In this document: piece after piece, positions 62,101-64,000 of the stretch
Position numbering within the stretch: the stretch's first letter is position 1
How the letters are laid out: the number at the start of each line of letters is the position of its first letter
Assembly (NCBI GenBank): GCA_002507425.1
Contig: DAZU01000067.1
Location: 1 to 64,000 of the forward strand
DNA from: Euryarchaeota archaeon UBA53
GTDB taxonomy: Archaea > Thermoplasmatota > Poseidoniia > Poseidoniales > Poseidoniaceae
Reading direction: 5' to 3'
Length of the DNA stretch: 64,000 bases
The notes under the pieces: generated by a model
What the model was told of the DNA's origin: nothing
The model's input: the letters and a program-made list of their open reading frames with translations, nothing else
Database searches by the model: none
Program-made: the position numbers and the translations under genes

Positions 62101-64000
62101 ATATTTGACAGAAATGAGTTTTTGGAAGAGTTTTCTCACTTAGAAATTCCAATAGTTCATTCACTAGTAGTTCGGTTTTTTACAGAATCAAACAATATAT
62201 CTGATTCAAATTTCTCAAAAAATGAATTCTTGAAAGGGATAATTGAAAAAACAACGAATCAATTTGAATCTATGTGTTCTCCTGGTATTGAATTTTCATT
62301 TCCTGATATTGGGAATAATATGCAGATAGAGGATGTGGAAGCAATTTTTGAATCACTTATCGATTCAGACAGGAAAAAAAAGCAAGGTGTTGTATACACT
62401 CCGGACTACATAATTGACTACCTAATATCTGAATCGTTGAATATGAGCACTAAGCACCCAAAAGATTTGACTATCTGTGACCCAGCATGCGGAAGTGGGG
62501 GTTTCTTGGTAGGAGCCTGCGGTATCTTACTTAAGCAAGGTATAGATGTCAAACATTTTATTGACAATCAAATAATCGGTTTTGACATAAGTGAAGAATC
62601 GGTTGAATTTGCTAAATCTCATGTGTTACTCTACCTTTTGAATCGTGGGTATGATGTTTCGGATATTGAACCGCAAATATTTGCCATGGACACGCTCTTA
62701 GAAAATCCTGAACAACTTTGGGAGAGGATTGGAAATGAGGAAGGCTTCGATATTGTTGCTACAAACCCTCCATATGTCAAATTGCAAAATTTGTCCACAG
62801 TTTACCGAGAGGAGCTCCGACACAAATACAAAGACTTCACAACTGGAAATTACAGTCTTGCAATGCTATATTTTGTAGCATGCCACAGAATGATAAACCC
62901 CTTAGGAGTTACCGCTTTCATTACACAGAACAACGTATTTACTTCTAATTCAGCAACAAAAATTAGGCAATATGCAAAGGAAACAAAGTGTATCAGAAGA
63001 GTGGTAAATTTCTCGCACCACCTAATTTTTGATGGTATTCTTGCCTACACATGTTTGATTTTCCAAGATAATGACTTGTTAAAGAACACGTTCGAATTCA
63101 AAGATATGTACAAGGGTATCAATACTAGCTCCTTGCCTTTTGTCGGTTTTTCAGATATACCATATTCTAGCCTTGGTTCAAAAAAATGGAGGTTAGCCGA
63201 AAATCCACACAGATTGAATATTTCTAAAATCGAAAATACAGGTGTGTGCCTTGGAGAATTATGTGAAATCAAGGTCGGATTCGCGACATTGAGAGACAAA
63301 GTATTCCAATCTAAAATGAAAAGAGGAAAATGGTTTGCAAAGACGCTTAACGGGGAAGATGTTGAGATCGAAAGTAATTTGATAAAATCAGCCATCAAGA
63401 TTTCAGAAATTACTGATGACCTAGACTTGTCGGAAAACAAGAGAGGGATAATTTTCCCTTACAAACAGGTTGATGGGTTTTACAAATTGATTAATGAAGA
63501 TGAAATAAAATCAAAATCGCCAAGAACTTTCAAACATTTATTTGCCTGCAAAACAGAACTTGCCAAAAGAGATGCAGGGAATCGAGCGAAACAAGAGAAG
63601 TATGGGGCTTGGTATGCTTGGGGTCGAAAACAAGGTATCTACTCTAAAGGTCCAAAATTGCTCACAAAGACATTCGATAAGAAACCCAATTTTAGAATAG
63701 ATCCCTCTGATAGTTTATTTTCAAACGGTTATGCAATCATGCCTCAAAAGCCAATTAAAAGTGGTGTTGAGATTCCTTTAATCACCTTGCAAAGAATACT
63801 CAATAGTAGGTTTATGCATTACTATGCCAAACTAACATCATTCCAGATTAGCGGGGATTATCAGTGTTATCAAAAGAATTTTATTGAATCTTTTGGAATT
63901 CCTGTTTTAGATATTAAGGACTACAAATTTATCGAGACATGCACAGATACTGAACTGGAACATCTTTTATCAAAGTCATATGATATTTCATTAAAGCATA
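62101..64000 (+). CDS. N6-adenine DNA methyltransferase, Eco57I/TaqI type (partial, runs off the end)
   Basis: One frame stays open from 62101 to the window edge (633 codons, no stop). SAM-binding motif I is DPACGSGGF (residues about 127-135) followed by GFDIS; catalytic motif IV is NPPY (222-225) in TNPPYVKL. Later blocks (QNNVFTSNSATKIRQYA and YGAWYAWGRKQGIYSKGPKL) belong to the target-recognition half of type II/IIG methylases. An upstream stop at 62098 limits the start to ATA 62101 (GGTGAT 5 bases before) or TTG 62122. A type IIG enzyme or a methylase with a downstream nuclease partner are both possible; the rest is outside. Confidence 0.85.
   Translation, partial: MFDRNEFLEEFSHLEIPIVHSLVVRFFTESNNISDSNFSKNEFLKGIIEKTTNQFESMCSPGIEFSFPDIGNNMQIEDVEAIFESLIDSDRKKKQGVVYTPDYIIDYLISESLNMSTKHPKDLTICDPACGSGGFLVGACGILLKQGIDVKHFIDNQIIGFDISEESVEFAKSHVLLYLLNRGYDVSDIEPQIFAMDTLLENPEQLWERIGNEEGFDIVATNPPYVKLQNLSTVYREELRHKYKDFTTGNYSLAMLYFVACHRMINPLGVTAFITQNNVFTSNSATKIRQYAKETKCIRRVVNFSHHLIFDGILAYTCLIFQDNDLLKNTFEFKDMYKGINTSSLPFVGFSDIPYSSLGSKKWRLAENPHRLNISKIENTGVCLGELCEIKVGFATLRDKVFQSKMKRGKWFAKTLNGEDVEIESNLIKSAIKISEITDDLDLSENKRGIIFPYKQVDGFYKLINEDEIKSKSPRTFKHLFACKTELAKRDAGNRAKQEKYGAWYAWGRKQGIYSKGPKLLTKTFDKKPNFRIDPSDSLFSNGYAIMPQKPIKSGVEIPLITLQRILNSRFMHYYAKLTSFQISGDYQCYQKNFIESFGIPVLDIKDYKFIETCTDTELEHLLSKSYDISLKH

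Overview
The window reads as a compact stretch of chromosome from an aerobic, planktonic member of the Thermoplasmatota, most like marine group II/III Euryarchaeota (Candidatus Poseidoniia). This is inference from gene content. Archaeal markers are aIF2 gamma, ribosomal protein S6e, Orc1/Cdc6, RpoK, an A-type ATP synthase operon, the archaeal aminoshikimate-type start of the aromatic pathway (ADH synthase plus dehydroquinate synthase II), a GHMP-type shikimate kinase, PurP, HMG-CoA reductase and Dph2. Bacterial-looking genes sit among them: tryptophan 2,3-dioxygenase, SMC-ScpA-ScpB, acyl-CoA dehydrogenase, heme A and heme O synthases, L-aspartate oxidase. The DNA is AT-rich and densely coding. 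No gene-free stretch exceeds about 210 bases, and there are no rRNAs, CRISPR arrays or insertion sequences.

Layout. 1-5348: end of a surface protein, then a DUF4350 / MoxR ATPase / DUF58 / membrane-protein cluster. 5315-10950 (minus): an apparent six-gene operon of HTH regulator, ADH synthase, dehydroquinate synthase II, shikimate kinase, chorismate synthase and aspartokinase. The last enzyme opens the route to aspartate semialdehyde, a substrate of ADH synthase. 11008-14174: an ABC exporter pair (LolD/MacB type). 14243-21649: a coiled-coil protein with two YfaP-like domains, PurP, tryptophan dioxygenase, RpoK, a secreted thioredoxin-like protein and the heme O/A synthase pair. 21656-29084: tRNA-Ser(GCU), a giant surface protein, a pilin-like protein with a lamin-tail domain, three KaiC/RecA-like paralogs of which only the first keeps a P-loop, and a methyltransferase.

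29217-37711 is a complete A-type ATP synthase operon in the order H-I-K-E-C-F-A-B-D. It is followed by an inactive-looking site-2-protease relative (37774-40176), ketopantoate reductase, NadB and a small zinc-motif membrane protein. 43660-49337 encodes the condensin SMC-ScpA-ScpB, where ScpB seems to start at an ATA codon. 49338-57132 holds HMG-CoA reductase, a divergent operon (degenerate AAA+ / beta-propeller / DUF357), the conserved PIN / aIF2 gamma / S6e group and Orc1/Cdc6. 57301-64000 holds Dph2, a GcvH-like protein lacking the lipoyl lysine, acyl-CoA dehydrogenase, a secreted thrombospondin-type-3 plus serine-hydrolase fusion, and an N6-adenine DNA methyltransferase that runs off the end.

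Most interesting signals: the ATA-initiated ScpB; the KaiC-like trio beside a pilin-like gene; the M50-like pseudoprotease; the GcvH-like protein without its lysine; three tandem 11-bp repeats upstream of hmgA and the AAA+ operon, whose GTTAAT half-site recurs as an inverted repeat between the gcvH-like and acyl-CoA dehydrogenase genes; and a proteolipid with Na+-type ligand residues. Domain names and family assignments come from reading motifs, not from database searches.
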